From assembly GCF_044377035.1 (NCBI RefSeq), contig NZ_JBILJW010000001.1, positions 1 through 64,000 of the forward strand: DNA of 64,000 nucleotides, in the 5' to 3' direction. Below the pieces are notes generated by a model that was not told the DNA's origin, searched no databases, and was given only the letters and a program-made list of their open reading frames with translations. The stretch comes from Silanimonas sp044377035 (GTDB lineage: Bacteria; Pseudomonadota; Gammaproteobacteria; Xanthomonadales; Xanthomonadaceae). The translations under genes and the position numbers were made by a program. Positions 17,036 to 26,998 of the stretch are shown piece after piece (the stretch's first letter is position 1; each line of letters starts with the position of its first letter).

Positions 17036-17977
17036 ATGACTGCACCGCTCGCCTTCGTGTTCCCCGGCCAGGGCTCGCAGAGCGTCGGCATGCTCGCCGA
17101 ACTCTCCGAGCTGAACCCCGGCGTGCGCGCGACCTTCGACGAGGCCAGCGACGGTGCGGGCGTGGATCTCTGGGCGCTGTCGCAGGGCGGCCCGGAAGAG
17201 CAGCTCAACCGCACCGAGTACACCCAGCCGGCGCTGCTCGCCGCCAGCGTCGCCGTGTGGCGCCTGTGGCAGGCCCGCGGCGGCGCCGCGCCGCGTGCGC
17301 TGGCGGGCCACAGCCTCGGCGAATACAGCGCCCTCGTGGCTGCCGGCGCGCTGACGCTCCGCGATGCGGCCCATCTCGTGCGTCTGCGCGGCCAGCTGAT
17401 GCAGGACGCCGCGCCGGCCGGTACTGGCGCGATGGCCGCCGTGCTGGGCGCCGAGGACGCGGTCGTCGAAGCCGCCTGCGCCGACGCCGCGCATGCGGAG
17501 GTGGTCGTGCCGGCCAACTACAACTCGCCCGGCCAGATCGTTATTGGCGGCCATGCCGCGGCTGTCGATCGCGCCATCGCCCTGCTGGCCGAGCGAGGCG
17601 TGCGCAAGGCCGTGAAGCTCGCGGTCTCCGTCCCCTCGCACACGCCGCTGATGCGCGAAGCCGCGAACCGGCTCGCCCAGGTCGTGGCGGGCCTCGACTG
17701 GCGCGCGCCGTCGATCCCGGTCGTGCAGAACGTCGATGCCGCGGTGCACGGTTCGGTCGAGGCCATCGCCGAGGCGCTGGTGCGCCAGCTCTACCTGCCG
17801 GTGCAATGGACGCGTTGCGTGCAGGCGCTGGCTGGCATGGGCGCGACGACGCTCGTCGAGTGCGGCCCCGGCAAGGTGCTGACCGGCCTCGCCAAGCGCA
17901 TCGACAAGTCGCTCGAGGGCAAGTCGACGTCCACTCCCGCCGATTTCGACACCGCCCTCGGCGGTCCTGCGTCCTGA
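17036..17977 (+). CDS. fabD: Malonyl-CoA:ACP transacylase
   Basis: A 313-residue enzyme that transfers malonyl from CoA to acyl carrier protein. The nucleophile Ser93 sits in GHSLGEY and His202 in PSHTPLM, and the N-terminal FVFPGQGSQ is the family signature. The start is the ATG giving MTAPLAF; an in-frame ATG 33 bases upstream would add a non-homologous extension. It is the second gene of the fab cluster, co-directional with fabH and fabG. Confidence 0.97.
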   Translation: MTAPLAFVFPGQGSQSVGMLAELSELNPGVRATFDEASDGAGVDLWALSQGGPEEQLNRTEYTQPALLAASVAVWRLWQARGGAAPRALAGHSLGEYSALVAAGALTLRDAAHLVRLRGQLMQDAAPAGTGAMAAVLGAEDAVVEAACADAAHAEVVVPANYNSPGQIVIGGHAAAVDRAIALLAERGVRKAVKLAVSVPSHTPLMREAANRLAQVVAGLDWRAPSIPVVQNVDAAVHGSVEAIAEALVRQLYLPVQWTRCVQALAGMGATTLVECGPGKVLTGLAKRIDKSLEGKSTSTPADFDTALGGPAS

Positions 17978-18035
17978 GTCTCGCCGCAGGCATCAGTGGC
18001 TTTCCCTACTTCCTCGATCCCGACCCCGAATTGCC

Positions 18036-18779
18036 ATGTCCAACGAACTGAGCGGTGAAATCGCCCTCGTCACCGGTGCCAGCCGCGGCATCGGCGCCGC
18101 GATCGCCGACCTCCTCGCGTCGAAGGGCGCGACCGTCATCGGCACGGCCACCACCGAGTCGGGTGCAGCCGCCATCGGCGAACGTCTCAAGTCCTTGGGC
18201 GGGCACGGGCGCGCGCTCGACGTCACCGACGGCGCCGCCGTCGAGGCGCTCGTCGATGCGATCGCCAAGGAATTCGGTGCGGTAGGAATCCTCGTCAACA
18301 ACGCCGGCATCACCCGCGACAATCTGCTGATGCGGATGAAGGACGAGGACTGGAACGCCATCATCGACACCAACCTCAGCTCGATCTTCCGCACCAGCAA
18401 GGCGGTGATGCGCGGGATGATGAAGGCGCGCAAGGGCCGCATCATCAACATCGCTTCCGTCATCGGCGTCACCGGCAACGCGGGCCAGGCCAACTACGCC
18501 GCCGCCAAGGCCGGCATCATCGGCTTCTCGAAGTCGATGGCCCGCGAGATCGGTTCGCGCAACATCACCGTGAACGTGGTCGCCCCCGGTTTCATCGAAA
18601 CCGACATGACCCGCGACCTGCCGGAAGAGGCCAAGGCCAAGATGCTCGCCGACATCGCGCTGGGCCGCCTCGGCAGCCCCCGCGACATCGCCGAGGCCGT
18701 GGCCTTCCTGGCCGGCCCGGCTGCCGCCTACATCACCGGCGAAACCCTGCATGTCAACGGCGGCATGCACATGGCATAG
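18036..18779 (+). CDS. fabG: 3-oxoacyl-ACP reductase
   Basis: A 247-residue NADPH-dependent short-chain dehydrogenase that reduces 3-ketoacyl-ACP. The cofactor loop GASRGIG (about 14-20), the NNAG motif (88-91) and catalytic Ser141, Tyr154 and Lys158 (YAAAK) are all present, and the C-terminal NGGMHMA is characteristic of FabG. It lies between fabD and acpP, as in E. coli. Confidence 0.97.
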   Translation: MSNELSGEIALVTGASRGIGAAIADLLASKGATVIGTATTESGAAAIGERLKSLGGHGRALDVTDGAAVEALVDAIAKEFGAVGILVNNAGITRDNLLMRMKDEDWNAIIDTNLSSIFRTSKAVMRGMMKARKGRIINIASVIGVTGNAGQANYAAAKAGIIGFSKSMAREIGSRNITVNVVAPGFIETDMTRDLPEEAKAKMLADIALGRLGSPRDIAEAVAFLAGPAAAYITGETLHVNGGMHMA

Positions 18780-18886
18780 AATCCGGCCCGCAAGCCCGAA
18801 TCCGGCGGCCCGCTGCTTAGACGCGCACGGCCCCGCCCCGACAACAAGCGTCTGAAACGTTGCATACCCGGGAGGGATAAAAACCC

Positions 18887-19126
18887 ATGAGCACCATCGA
18901 AGAGCGCGTCAAGAAGATCGTCATCGAACAGCTGGGCGTGAAGGAAGAGGACGTGACCAACACGGCTTCGTTCGTCGACGACCTCGGCGCCGACTCGCTG
19001 GACACCGTCGAGCTGGTGATGGCCCTCGAGGAAGAGTTCGAGTGCGAGATCCCGGACGAGGAAGCCGAGAAGATCACTTCCGTCCAGCAGGCCATCGACT
19101 ACATCAAGGCGCACGTCAAGGCGTAA
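18887..19126 (+). CDS. acpP: Acyl carrier protein
   Basis: A 79-residue, highly acidic four-helix protein that carries growing acyl chains. Ser37 in GADSLDTVEL is the phosphopantetheine site. The 107-bp gap upstream contains GGGAGGG about 11 bases before the ATG as the ribosome site and may hold a separate promoter, as expected for such an abundant protein. A terminator follows directly. Confidence 0.97.
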   Translation: MSTIEERVKKIVIEQLGVKEEDVTNTASFVDDLGADSLDTVELVMALEEEFECEIPDEEAEKITSVQQAIDYIKAHVKA

Positions 19127-19142
19127 GCCCGTCTGCGTCAGG

Positions 19143-19174
19143 CGCCGCGTCCTTCACGGGGCGCGGCGTTTTGT
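19143..19174 (+). terminator. Rho-independent terminator after acpP
   Basis: The stem CGCCGCG/CGCGGCG (19143-19149 with 19162-19168), extended by inner G-C and G-U pairs, is followed by TTTTGTT. It probably lowers read-through into fabF so that acpP is made in excess. Confidence 0.75.
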
Positions 19175-19219
19175 TATCGGTGGCCCTCGCCGCCGGAATC
19201 CGATCCAAGGAGTGCTCCA

Positions 19220-20458
<1,239 letters not shown>

Positions 20459-20462
20459 CGCC

Positions 20463-21884
20463 ATGAGCGCGACGGTCCGCGAACTGCCTGCGGGCCTGGA
20501 CCTGCTCGCGCTGAAGCGTGCCGCGCCGGGGGAGTTTCCGCTGCTGTTGGAATCGGCAGCGCAGGGCGGCAAGGCGCGCTGGGACCTCCTGCTGGCCGGT
20601 GGCGAGAGCGGGCTCTACTTGGGTGCGGACGGCGTGACGCGGCGCGAAAGCGGGCATGCCGTCGCCGGTCGTTTCCTCGAGGTCCTCGACCACGCCCAAT
20701 CAGAACTGCGCGATCGTCTGGCTCGCATCTCCGCCTGCCGGGAGGGCGCCGACGACGTGCTCGAAGCCGGGGCGGCCGACCTGCCGTTCCGTGGCGGCTG
20801 GGCGCTCTACCTCGGTTACGAGCTTGCCGCGCAGGTCGAACCCAGCTTGCAGTTGCCGCCGTTCCGCGGCGGCTTGCCCGTGGCCGCGGCCCTGTTCTGC
20901 CCGGCGGCGGTGTTGCGGGATCGCGTGAGCGGCCGGTGCCTTGCTGTGGCGCTGCCCGGGCATGAGGCGTGGTTGGCGCGCATCGCGAACGTCGTCGATG
21001 GGTTGCGACCGGCCGGGGATTCGCCGCAGGCGGCCAGCGCGTTGCCGAAGCCACGAACGCTCGCCGAAGACGCCGACCAGCGCTTCCTCGACGGCGTGGC
21101 GCGGGTGCACGAGTACCTGCGTGCCGGTGATGTGTTCCAGGTCAATCTTTCGCGCGGCTGGCGGGCCGGTTTCGATGCCCCGCCCGATCCCGTTGCGCTT
21201 TATGCCGCCCTGCGGCGGGCGAATCCGGCGCCGTTCGCGGGCCTGTTCGCGCTGCCCGGTGGCAGCGTCGCGAGTTCCTCGCCGGAGCGTCTAGTGTCGA
21301 TTCGCGGGCGGCGCATCGAGACGCGGCCGATCGCCGGAACGCGGCCACGCTTCGAGGGCGACGACGATGCGGCGCGCATCGCCGAGCTTGTCGGCCACCC
21401 GAAGGAGCGCGCCGAGCACGTGATGCTGATCGACCTCGAGCGCAACGACCTGGGTCGCGTCTGCGCGCCCGGCTCGGTGCGCGTCGATGAACTGATGACC
21501 GTCGAGAGCTACGCGCACGTGCACCACATTGTCAGCAACGTGTCCGGCGATCTGCGGCCGGGCGTTACGGCCGGGCAGGCCATCGCGGCGGTGTTCCCCG
21601 GCGGCACCATCACCGGCTGCCCGAAAGTGCGCTGCATGCAGATCATCGCCGAGCTCGAAGGCGAGGGCCGTGGGCCCTACACGGGCGCGATGGGTTACCT
21701 CGACGCCAGCGGCGACATGGACCTCAACATCCTGATCCGCACGCTTTGGACGGACGGGTGCGACGTGGCCTTCCGCGCCGGTGCGGGCATCGTGGTGGAT
21801 TCACGCGCCGACAAGGAACTGATGGAGACCCGTGCCAAGGCCCGCGGCATGCTGCGCGCGCTGGGGCAGGGCGATGGGGCCTGA
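20463..21884 (+). CDS. pabB: Aminodeoxychorismate synthase component I (PIAGT subclass)
   Basis: The 473-residue chorismate-binding subunit that makes 4-amino-4-deoxychorismate for folate with the glutaminase PabA. The chorismate-binding domain covers about 200-470, with DVFQVNLS, ERNDLGR and PGGTITGCPK all present. At 289-293 the motif is PIAGT, not the PIKGT of E. coli PabB, so the lysine that forms a covalent intermediate is absent. This matches the subclass described structurally for Stenotrophomonas maltophilia PabB. Anthranilate synthase also has PIAGT, but the immediate pabC partner supports PabB. Its 3' end overlaps pabC by 11 bp. Confidence 0.9.
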   Translation: MSATVRELPAGLDLLALKRAAPGEFPLLLESAAQGGKARWDLLLAGGESGLYLGADGVTRRESGHAVAGRFLEVLDHAQSELRDRLARISACREGADDVLEAGAADLPFRGGWALYLGYELAAQVEPSLQLPPFRGGLPVAAALFCPAAVLRDRVSGRCLAVALPGHEAWLARIANVVDGLRPAGDSPQAASALPKPRTLAEDADQRFLDGVARVHEYLRAGDVFQVNLSRGWRAGFDAPPDPVALYAALRRANPAPFAGLFALPGGSVASSSPERLVSIRGRRIETRPIAGTRPRFEGDDDAARIAELVGHPKERAEHVMLIDLERNDLGRVCAPGSVRVDELMTVESYAHVHHIVSNVSGDLRPGVTAGQAIAAVFPGGTITGCPKVRCMQIIAELEGEGRGPYTGAMGYLDASGDMDLNILIRTLWTDGCDVAFRAGAGIVVDSRADKELMETRAKARGMLRALGQGDGA

Positions 21885-22662
21885 GGCCATCGACCGCGGC
21901 CTCGCCTACGGCGACGGCCTGTTCGAGACGATGCGTGCGTATCGGGGCACCTTGCCCTGGTGGCCCCGGCATCGTGCGCGGTTGCTCGCCGGTGCAGCGC
22001 GGCTCGGCATCCCGATGCCTTCCGATGCGGCGCTCGACACCGCGCTGGCCGATGCCGTGCAGGCTTCGCCGGAGGGCGTCATCAAATTGATCCTCACGCG
22101 CGGCACGGGTGCGCGTGGCTACGCGCCGACGCCCGGCGCGGCGCCGACCCTCCTTGTCACGGCCTCGGCAGCCCCGGTGGGGGCGGACCCAGCCCTCGCT
22201 GTCGATGTGCTGGCGCTTCGCCTCGGCGTGCAGCCAGCGTTGGCTGGCATGAAGCACCTCAATCGCCTTGAACAGGTGCTCGGCGCTCGCGAGGCCGCCG
22301 AGCGCGGACTGGATGACGGCCTGATGGCCGACGCGGACGGATTCCTCACCTGTAGCACGCGCGCCAACCTTTTCGCCCGCCTCGACGGACGCTGGATCAC
22401 GCCGCCGGTCGATCGCGCCGGTGTGGCGGGCGTGGCCCGTGGTGTCCTGCTCGAGGCGTGGTCGCCGCCCGGTGGCCTTCACGTCGCTCCCCTGTCGCTC
22501 GACGCCTTGCCGCGCGTCGATGCGCTGCTGCTGAGCAATGCCGTGCGGGGTATCCTGCCGGTCGGCCGCTGCGGCGCACGAGCGCTCGATCCGCGGCCGG
22601 TGGGCTTCGCCGAGGCCCGCGCCGCGCTGGCGGCGTCCCATCCCGCTTTCCGCGAGTCCTGA
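21874..22662 (+). CDS. pabC: Aminodeoxychorismate lyase
   Basis: A 262-residue PLP enzyme of the class IV aminotransferase fold that releases pyruvate from aminodeoxychorismate to give p-aminobenzoate. Lys127 in GMKHLNRLEQV is the cofactor lysine, and GLAYGDGLFETMR near the N-terminus and the LSNAVRGILPV loop near the C-terminus are family marks. The start ATG lies inside the pabB 3' end, and the stop overlaps the mltG start (TGATG). Confidence 0.93.
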   Translation: MGPEAIDRGLAYGDGLFETMRAYRGTLPWWPRHRARLLAGAARLGIPMPSDAALDTALADAVQASPEGVIKLILTRGTGARGYAPTPGAAPTLLVTASAAPVGADPALAVDVLALRLGVQPALAGMKHLNRLEQVLGAREAAERGLDDGLMADADGFLTCSTRANLFARLDGRWITPPVDRAGVAGVARGVLLEAWSPPGGLHVAPLSLDALPRVDALLLSNAVRGILPVGRCGARALDPRPVGFAEARAALAASHPAFRES

Positions 22663-23693
22663 TGCGTTCCCTGCTGCGCAAGCTCTTCCGCTTCCTGGTC
22701 AAGCTCGGCATCGTGCTGGCCCTCGTCATCGCCGTCGGCGGCTACTTCGCATGGCGGCACTTCGAAGCCTTTGCCGATGCGCAAGCTGGGGCGCCGGAGG
22801 GCACCACGGTGGTCGTCGCGCGCGGCGATTCCTTCGTGCAGGTGCTGGGCAAGCTGCGTGCTGTCGGCGTCGAGGCCGGCCACGATCTCGAATGGAAGGT
22901 GCTCGCCACCCGCATGCAGGCGTTGCCGCGCATCCAGGTCGGCGAATACGCCCTCGACCCGGCGCTGACGCCGCGCCAGCTGATCGAGAAACTCGTGCGT
23001 GGCGATGTGATCCGCTACCGCTTCACGATCGTCGAGGGCTGGTCGATGCGCGACCTTCGCGCCGCGCTTGCCCGCGATGCCGTGCTGGAGGACGACCTCT
23101 CGGCGCTCGAAGACGTCGAGTTGATGGTCGCGCTGGGACGCGAGGGCGTGCCGGCCGAAGGGCGCTTCCTGCCCGAGACCTACCTGTTCACCCGCGGCGA
23201 GACGACGGTCTCGTTGCTCGACCAGGCGGCCGATGCGATGGATGCGGCCTTGGCCGACGCCTGGGCGGCGCGCCAACCCGACCTGCCGTTCGATTCCCCC
23301 GAACAACTGCTGACCCTCGCCTCGATCGTCGAGAAGGAAACCGGCAAGGCCAGCGAACGCCCGGAGATCGCCGGCGTGTTCGTGCGCCGTCTGCGGATCG
23401 GCATGCGCCTGCAGACCGACCCCACGGTGATCTACGGCCTCGGTGCGGCCTTCGACGGCAACCTGCGTCGCCGCGATCTCGAAACCGATACGCCGTTCAA
23501 CACCTACACGCGCTTCGGCCTGCCGCCGCACGCCATCGCGATGCCGGGCCGCGCCGCGCTGATGGCCGCCGCGCAGCCGCTCGATGGCGAGACGCTGTAC
23601 TTCGTCGCCCGCGGCGATGGCAGCCACCAGTTCTCGCGCACCTATGCCGAGCACCGCCGCGCCGTCGTGCGTTACCAGCTGGGAGGGCGTTGA
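22662..23693 (+). CDS. mltG: Endolytic murein transglycosylase MltG
   Basis: A 343-residue inner-membrane enzyme that cuts nascent glycan strands and so sets their length. One N-terminal membrane helix (about 13-30) anchors a periplasmic LysM-like region and the YceG catalytic domain with Glu224 in LASIVEKET. QTDPTVIYGLG and NTYTRFGLPPHAIAMPG further on are highly conserved in the family. It sits between pabC and tmk, as in E. coli. Confidence 0.95.
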   Translation: MRSLLRKLFRFLVKLGIVLALVIAVGGYFAWRHFEAFADAQAGAPEGTTVVVARGDSFVQVLGKLRAVGVEAGHDLEWKVLATRMQALPRIQVGEYALDPALTPRQLIEKLVRGDVIRYRFTIVEGWSMRDLRAALARDAVLEDDLSALEDVELMVALGREGVPAEGRFLPETYLFTRGETTVSLLDQAADAMDAALADAWAARQPDLPFDSPEQLLTLASIVEKETGKASERPEIAGVFVRRLRIGMRLQTDPTVIYGLGAAFDGNLRRRDLETDTPFNTYTRFGLPPHAIAMPGRAALMAAAQPLDGETLYFVARGDGSHQFSRTYAEHRRAVVRYQLGGR

Positions 23694-23694
23694 G

Positions 23695-24336
23695 ATGGCG
23701 TCCACCCGTGGCGCGCTGATCAGCCTCGAAGGCGGCGAGGGCGCGGGCAAGACCACCGTGCTCGTCGCGCTCCGGGCGCGGCTTGAGGCGCGTGGCCATG
23801 ACGTCGTCGGCACGCGCGAGCCCGGCGGCACGCCGGCGGGCGAAGCCATCCGCGCGCTGCTGCTCGATCCCGCGCAGCCGCTGGTACCGAATACGGAGCT
23901 GTTACTGATGTTCGCGTCGCGCGCGCAGCTCGTGGAGACGCTGGTGGAGCCGGCGCTCGCGCGTGGCGACATGGTGCTGGCCGATCGCTTCACCGATGCC
24001 AGCTTCGCCTACCAGGGCGGTGGCCGCGGCCTGCCGATGGGCCTGATCGCCGACCTCGAGCGGGCGTTCGTCGGCCGCGTGCCGGATTTCACCCTGCTGC
24101 TCGACCTCGATGTGCAGGCCGGTCTCGCACGCGCCCGCTCACGCGGTGCGCCGGCGGACCGCATCGAGCGCGAGAAGGACGAGTTCTTCGAGCGCGTGCG
24201 CGGTGCCTACCGTGCCCGCGCCGCGGCGCAGCCGCAGCGCATCGCCGTGGTCGATGCCTCGCAGCCGGTCGAGGCCGTCGTGCATGACGCCTGCGCCGCG
24301 CTGGAAGCCTTCCTTGACCGCTGGAGCGCGCCGTGA
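23695..24336 (+). CDS. tmk: Thymidylate kinase
   Basis: A 213-residue kinase that phosphorylates dTMP to dTDP. It has the P loop LEGGEGAGKTT (about 11-21), TREPGGTPAGE and DRFTDASFAYQGGGRGL, the substrate-binding DR(F/Y) segment. GGGAGGG precedes the ATG at the 3' end of mltG. It overlaps holB by 4 bp. Confidence 0.96.
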   Translation: MASTRGALISLEGGEGAGKTTVLVALRARLEARGHDVVGTREPGGTPAGEAIRALLLDPAQPLVPNTELLLMFASRAQLVETLVEPALARGDMVLADRFTDASFAYQGGGRGLPMGLIADLERAFVGRVPDFTLLLDLDVQAGLARARSRGAPADRIEREKDEFFERVRGAYRARAAAQPQRIAVVDASQPVEAVVHDACAALEAFLDRWSAP

Positions 24337-25316
24337 GCCTCGCGCCCTGGCAGCAGCAGCGGCTCGATACCGCCCTGGCGGCCTGGCGGGCCGGCCGGCT
24401 CGGCCACGCCCAGTTGCTCTGCGGCCCCGAGCAGCTCGGCAAGCGCGCGGTGGCCGACTCGCTTGCCGCGCGACTGCTCTGCGACGCGCCGAAGGACGAG
24501 CCGCCCTGCGGTCGCTGCCGCGGTTGCGCGCTGCGCGAGGCTGGGACGCACCCTGATTTCCGCATCATCACGTTCGAAGAGAACGCCAACACCGGCAAGC
24601 TGCGCACCGAGCTGGTCATCGACCAGGTGCGCGCCCTGAGCGGCTCGATGCAGATGACCGCGCAGCGCGGCGGCGCGCAGGTGGTGCTGATCGATCCTGC
24701 CGATGCCTTGAACACCTCGGCCGCCAACGCACTGCTGAAGACGCTCGAGGAGCCCGCGGACAACCGCTTCCTGCTGCTTGTGAGCGCCGCGCCGCAGCGC
24801 CTGCCCGCGACGATCCGCAGCCGTTGCCAGCGCATCGAATTCTCGGTCCCCGAGCGCGAGGTCGCGTTGGGCTGGCTGGCTTCGCAAGGCCACCCGGCTC
24901 CCCGCGCCAGCGAGGCGCTCGAGGCCGCGCAGGGCCATCCGGGCCTCGCCGATGCCTGGCTGCGCGCCGGGCATCTCGCCCTGCGGGAAACAACGCTGAA
25001 GGAGTGGGCGGGCGTCGCCCGCGGCATCGCCTCGCCGCTGGGGATCGCGCAACTGTGGATGGCAGAACCCGCCCTCGCGGGGCTGCGCCTGCGCTTCGTG
25101 GCGGATGCGGCGGTCGCGCTCGCGCGCGGGCTCGCCGGGGCGCCGGCCGTGGCCGGATTGACCCCGCCCGCCGATGTCGACAAGCTGGCCTCGTGGTTTG
25201 ACCAACTGAATCGCCTGCGCCTGCAGCTGTCCGCCCCGCTCAAGCATGAATTGGCCCTCGCGGGCCTGCTCGCCGAGTGGCGCGGCCTGATGGCGACAAC
25301 GGAGACACGTCGATGA
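24333..25316 (+). CDS. holB: DNA polymerase III subunit delta prime
   Basis: A 327-residue clamp-loader subunit with the AAA+ fold but no working ATP site (PEQLGKRA replaces a true Walker A). It carries a zinc module CGRCRGCALREAGTHPDF, and the SRC motif TIRSRCQRIEF provides the arginine finger. The start is a GTG overlapping the tmk stop (GTGA). It works with DnaX, also encoded in this window. Confidence 0.94.
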   Translation: MSLAPWQQQRLDTALAAWRAGRLGHAQLLCGPEQLGKRAVADSLAARLLCDAPKDEPPCGRCRGCALREAGTHPDFRIITFEENANTGKLRTELVIDQVRALSGSMQMTAQRGGAQVVLIDPADALNTSAANALLKTLEEPADNRFLLLVSAAPQRLPATIRSRCQRIEFSVPEREVALGWLASQGHPAPRASEALEAAQGHPGLADAWLRAGHLALRETTLKEWAGVARGIASPLGIAQLWMAEPALAGLRLRFVADAAVALARGLAGAPAVAGLTPPADVDKLASWFDQLNRLRLQLSAPLKHELALAGLLAEWRGLMATTETRR

Positions 25317-25669
25317 TCGGAGCCGGTGGTGCCCGCCAGGGCATTCTTTCCCTCGCCATCAAGGACAAGGGCTCGCTGCACACGTCCTACATGTCCTTCC
25401 TGCGCGGCGGCGGGCTGTTCGTGCCGACGACCAAGCGCTACCAGATCGGCGACGAGGTCTTCCTGCTGCTGACGCTGCTCGACGACAAGGACCGCCTGCC
25501 GGTCGCCGGCAAGGTCGTGTGGATCACCCCGACGGGTGCGCAAGGCGGCCGGGCTGCCGGCATCGGCGTGCAGTTCGCCGAGACGCCCGAAGCGGAAATG
25601 GTGAAGGGCAAGATCGAAACCCACCTCGCCGGCATCATCGATTCTGACAAGCCGACCGCCACGATGTGA
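25313..25669 (+). CDS. pilZ: Type IV pilus assembly protein PilZ
   Basis: A 118-residue stand-alone PilZ domain protein. The sequence, especially YMSFLRGGGLFVPTTKRY and GVQFAE, matches the xanthomonad PilZ that binds PilB and FimX in twitching motility. The RxxxR and (D/N)xSxxG residues that bind cyclic di-GMP in other PilZ domains are not visible, so it probably acts by protein contacts and not as a direct receptor. The start ATG overlaps the holB stop (ATGA); a longer reading frame upstream is holB antisense of sense and has no ribosome site. Confidence 0.9.
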   Translation: MIGAGGARQGILSLAIKDKGSLHTSYMSFLRGGGLFVPTTKRYQIGDEVFLLLTLLDDKDRLPVAGKVVWITPTGAQGGRAAGIGVQFAETPEAEMVKGKIETHLAGIIDSDKPTATM

Positions 25670-25678
25670 CGCTCGCGC

Positions 25679-26077
25679 TCAGCGCGCGAGGTAGGGCCCG
25701 AAGAACGTGAACAGCGTGATGATGATCACGATCATCATCAGCAGCACCGTGCGCAGGCGTCGCGCATCGATGCGGCCTTTCTTTTCTTCGCGCTGCTGGA
25801 ACTGCAGTTCCTGCGGGAGATAGCTTTCGCGCTGGCCGGGCTCCATGAGCCCCGCCTCGCGCAGCAGCCGGCGCGCTTCCGGAAGATCGCCGTTGTGGGT
25901 GACATAGAGCACCGCGGCCTTCGCGGAATCCGGCGTCTCGCGGAAGCTGAAATTCCGCCGCCGGCCGCCCTTGTACGAGCGGCCGTTCTGGATGCTGGTC
26001 TCGATGCCGGCCTCGTTGAGCAGGGTCGCCGCGCCCTCGACCTGTTCCACGCGCAGCGAGCGGTAGACCTCGCGCAT
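25679..26077 (-). CDS. DUF2007-domain protein with C-terminal membrane helix
   Basis: A 132-residue protein. Residues 1-60 (VYRSLRVEQVEGAATLLNEAGIE..) look like the DUF2007 fold, a small ferredoxin-like domain often called a putative signal-transducing protein. The middle is charged and the last 25 residues form one membrane helix (VLLMMIVIIITLFTFFG), so it is a tail-anchored protein with the domain probably in the cytoplasm. The start overlaps the tesB stop by 1 bp, so both are made from one transcript. The function is unknown. Confidence 0.68.
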   Translation of the reverse strand: MREVYRSLRVEQVEGAATLLNEAGIETSIQNGRSYKGGRRRNFSFRETPDSAKAAVLYVTHNGDLPEARRLLREAGLMEPGQRESYLPQELQFQQREEKKGRIDARRLRTVLLMMIVIIITLFTFFGPYLAR

Positions 26078-26949
26078 CAGTCCTCGCCCTCGACGATGCG
26101 GATCATGCCTTCCTGCGCGGTACTGGCCACCAGGCGGCCGTCGCGGGAATAGATGCTGCCGCGGCCGAGGCCGCGCGCGCCTTGGGCCGTCGGGCTGTCG
26201 AGCGCGTAGAGCAGCCAGTCGTCGGCGCGGAACGGCCGGTGGAACCACATCGCGTGGTCGATCGACGCCATCTGCACGCGCGGGTCGTAGTAGCTGATGC
26301 CGTGCGGCAGGGTGGCGGTGCCGAGCAGGTGGAAGTCCGACGCGTAGGCGAGCAGCGCGCGGTGCAGCAGGGGCGTGTCGTCCACGCGGTCGATCAGCCG
26401 GAACCAGACCTGCTGGTAGGGCGGGCGCTTGGCCGGCTTCAGCTCGTCGCGCGGATAGACCGGGCGCACTTCGAAAGGCACCTGCCGCGACAGCCAGCGC
26501 TGCATCATCGGCGGGAGCTTGGCGAGCAACTCCGGCGCGGGCATGACCATCGGCTCGAGGTCTTCCGGATCGGGGACCTCGGGCTTGTTGATCTGGTGCT
26601 CGGCGCCCGGTTCCTCGATATGGAAAGAGCTGGCGAACACGCAGATCGGTTGGCCGTGCTGGATGGCGGTGACGCGCCGCGTGCTGAAGCTGCGGCCGTC
26701 CCGCGTCCGGTCGACGGAATAGACGATCGGCGCCTCGATGTCGCCGGGACGCAGGAAGTAGGCGTGCAGGGAGTTCACGTGCCGGGCCGCGTCGACCGTG
26801 GCCTGCGCAGCCGCCAGGGCCTGCCCCATCACCTGCCCGCCGAACACGAACTTCGTGCCGATATCGCGGCTTTGGCCGCGGTAGAGGTTGTCCTCGAGGC
26901 GCTCTAGCTGCAGGAGTTGGACGAGGTCGGCGACGACGGGGTGGGTCAT
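26077..26949 (-). CDS. tesB: Acyl-CoA thioesterase II
   Basis: A 290-residue double hot-dog enzyme that hydrolyses medium and long acyl-CoA. It matches TesB along its full length: FVFGGQVMGQALAAA, HSLHAYFLRPGD-like NSLHAYFLRPGD, SFSTRRVTAIQ, and in the second half LASIDHAMWFHRPFRADDW with the catalytic Asp near residue 224. Length fits (E. coli 286). It lies upstream of the DUF2007 gene and downstream of the amidase gene in the same direction. Confidence 0.94.
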   Translation of the reverse strand: MTHPVVADLVQLLQLERLEDNLYRGQSRDIGTKFVFGGQVMGQALAAAQATVDAARHVNSLHAYFLRPGDIEAPIVYSVDRTRDGRSFSTRRVTAIQHGQPICVFASSFHIEEPGAEHQINKPEVPDPEDLEPMVMPAPELLAKLPPMMQRWLSRQVPFEVRPVYPRDELKPAKRPPYQQVWFRLIDRVDDTPLLHRALLAYASDFHLLGTATLPHGISYYDPRVQMASIDHAMWFHRPFRADDWLLYALDSPTAQGARGLGRGSIYSRDGRLVASTAQEGMIRIVEGED

Positions 26950-26998
26950 GGGGGCATCGGCGTTGGATCGCGGCCGCGAAGTATAGCGTTCGCCCTGT

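Noticed and set aside
25672..25690. 7-bp stem CTCGCGC/GCGCGAG between pilZ and the DUF2007 gene as a terminator
   Set aside because: There is no T tract on either side, so intrinsic termination is not supported, though the hairpin is real.
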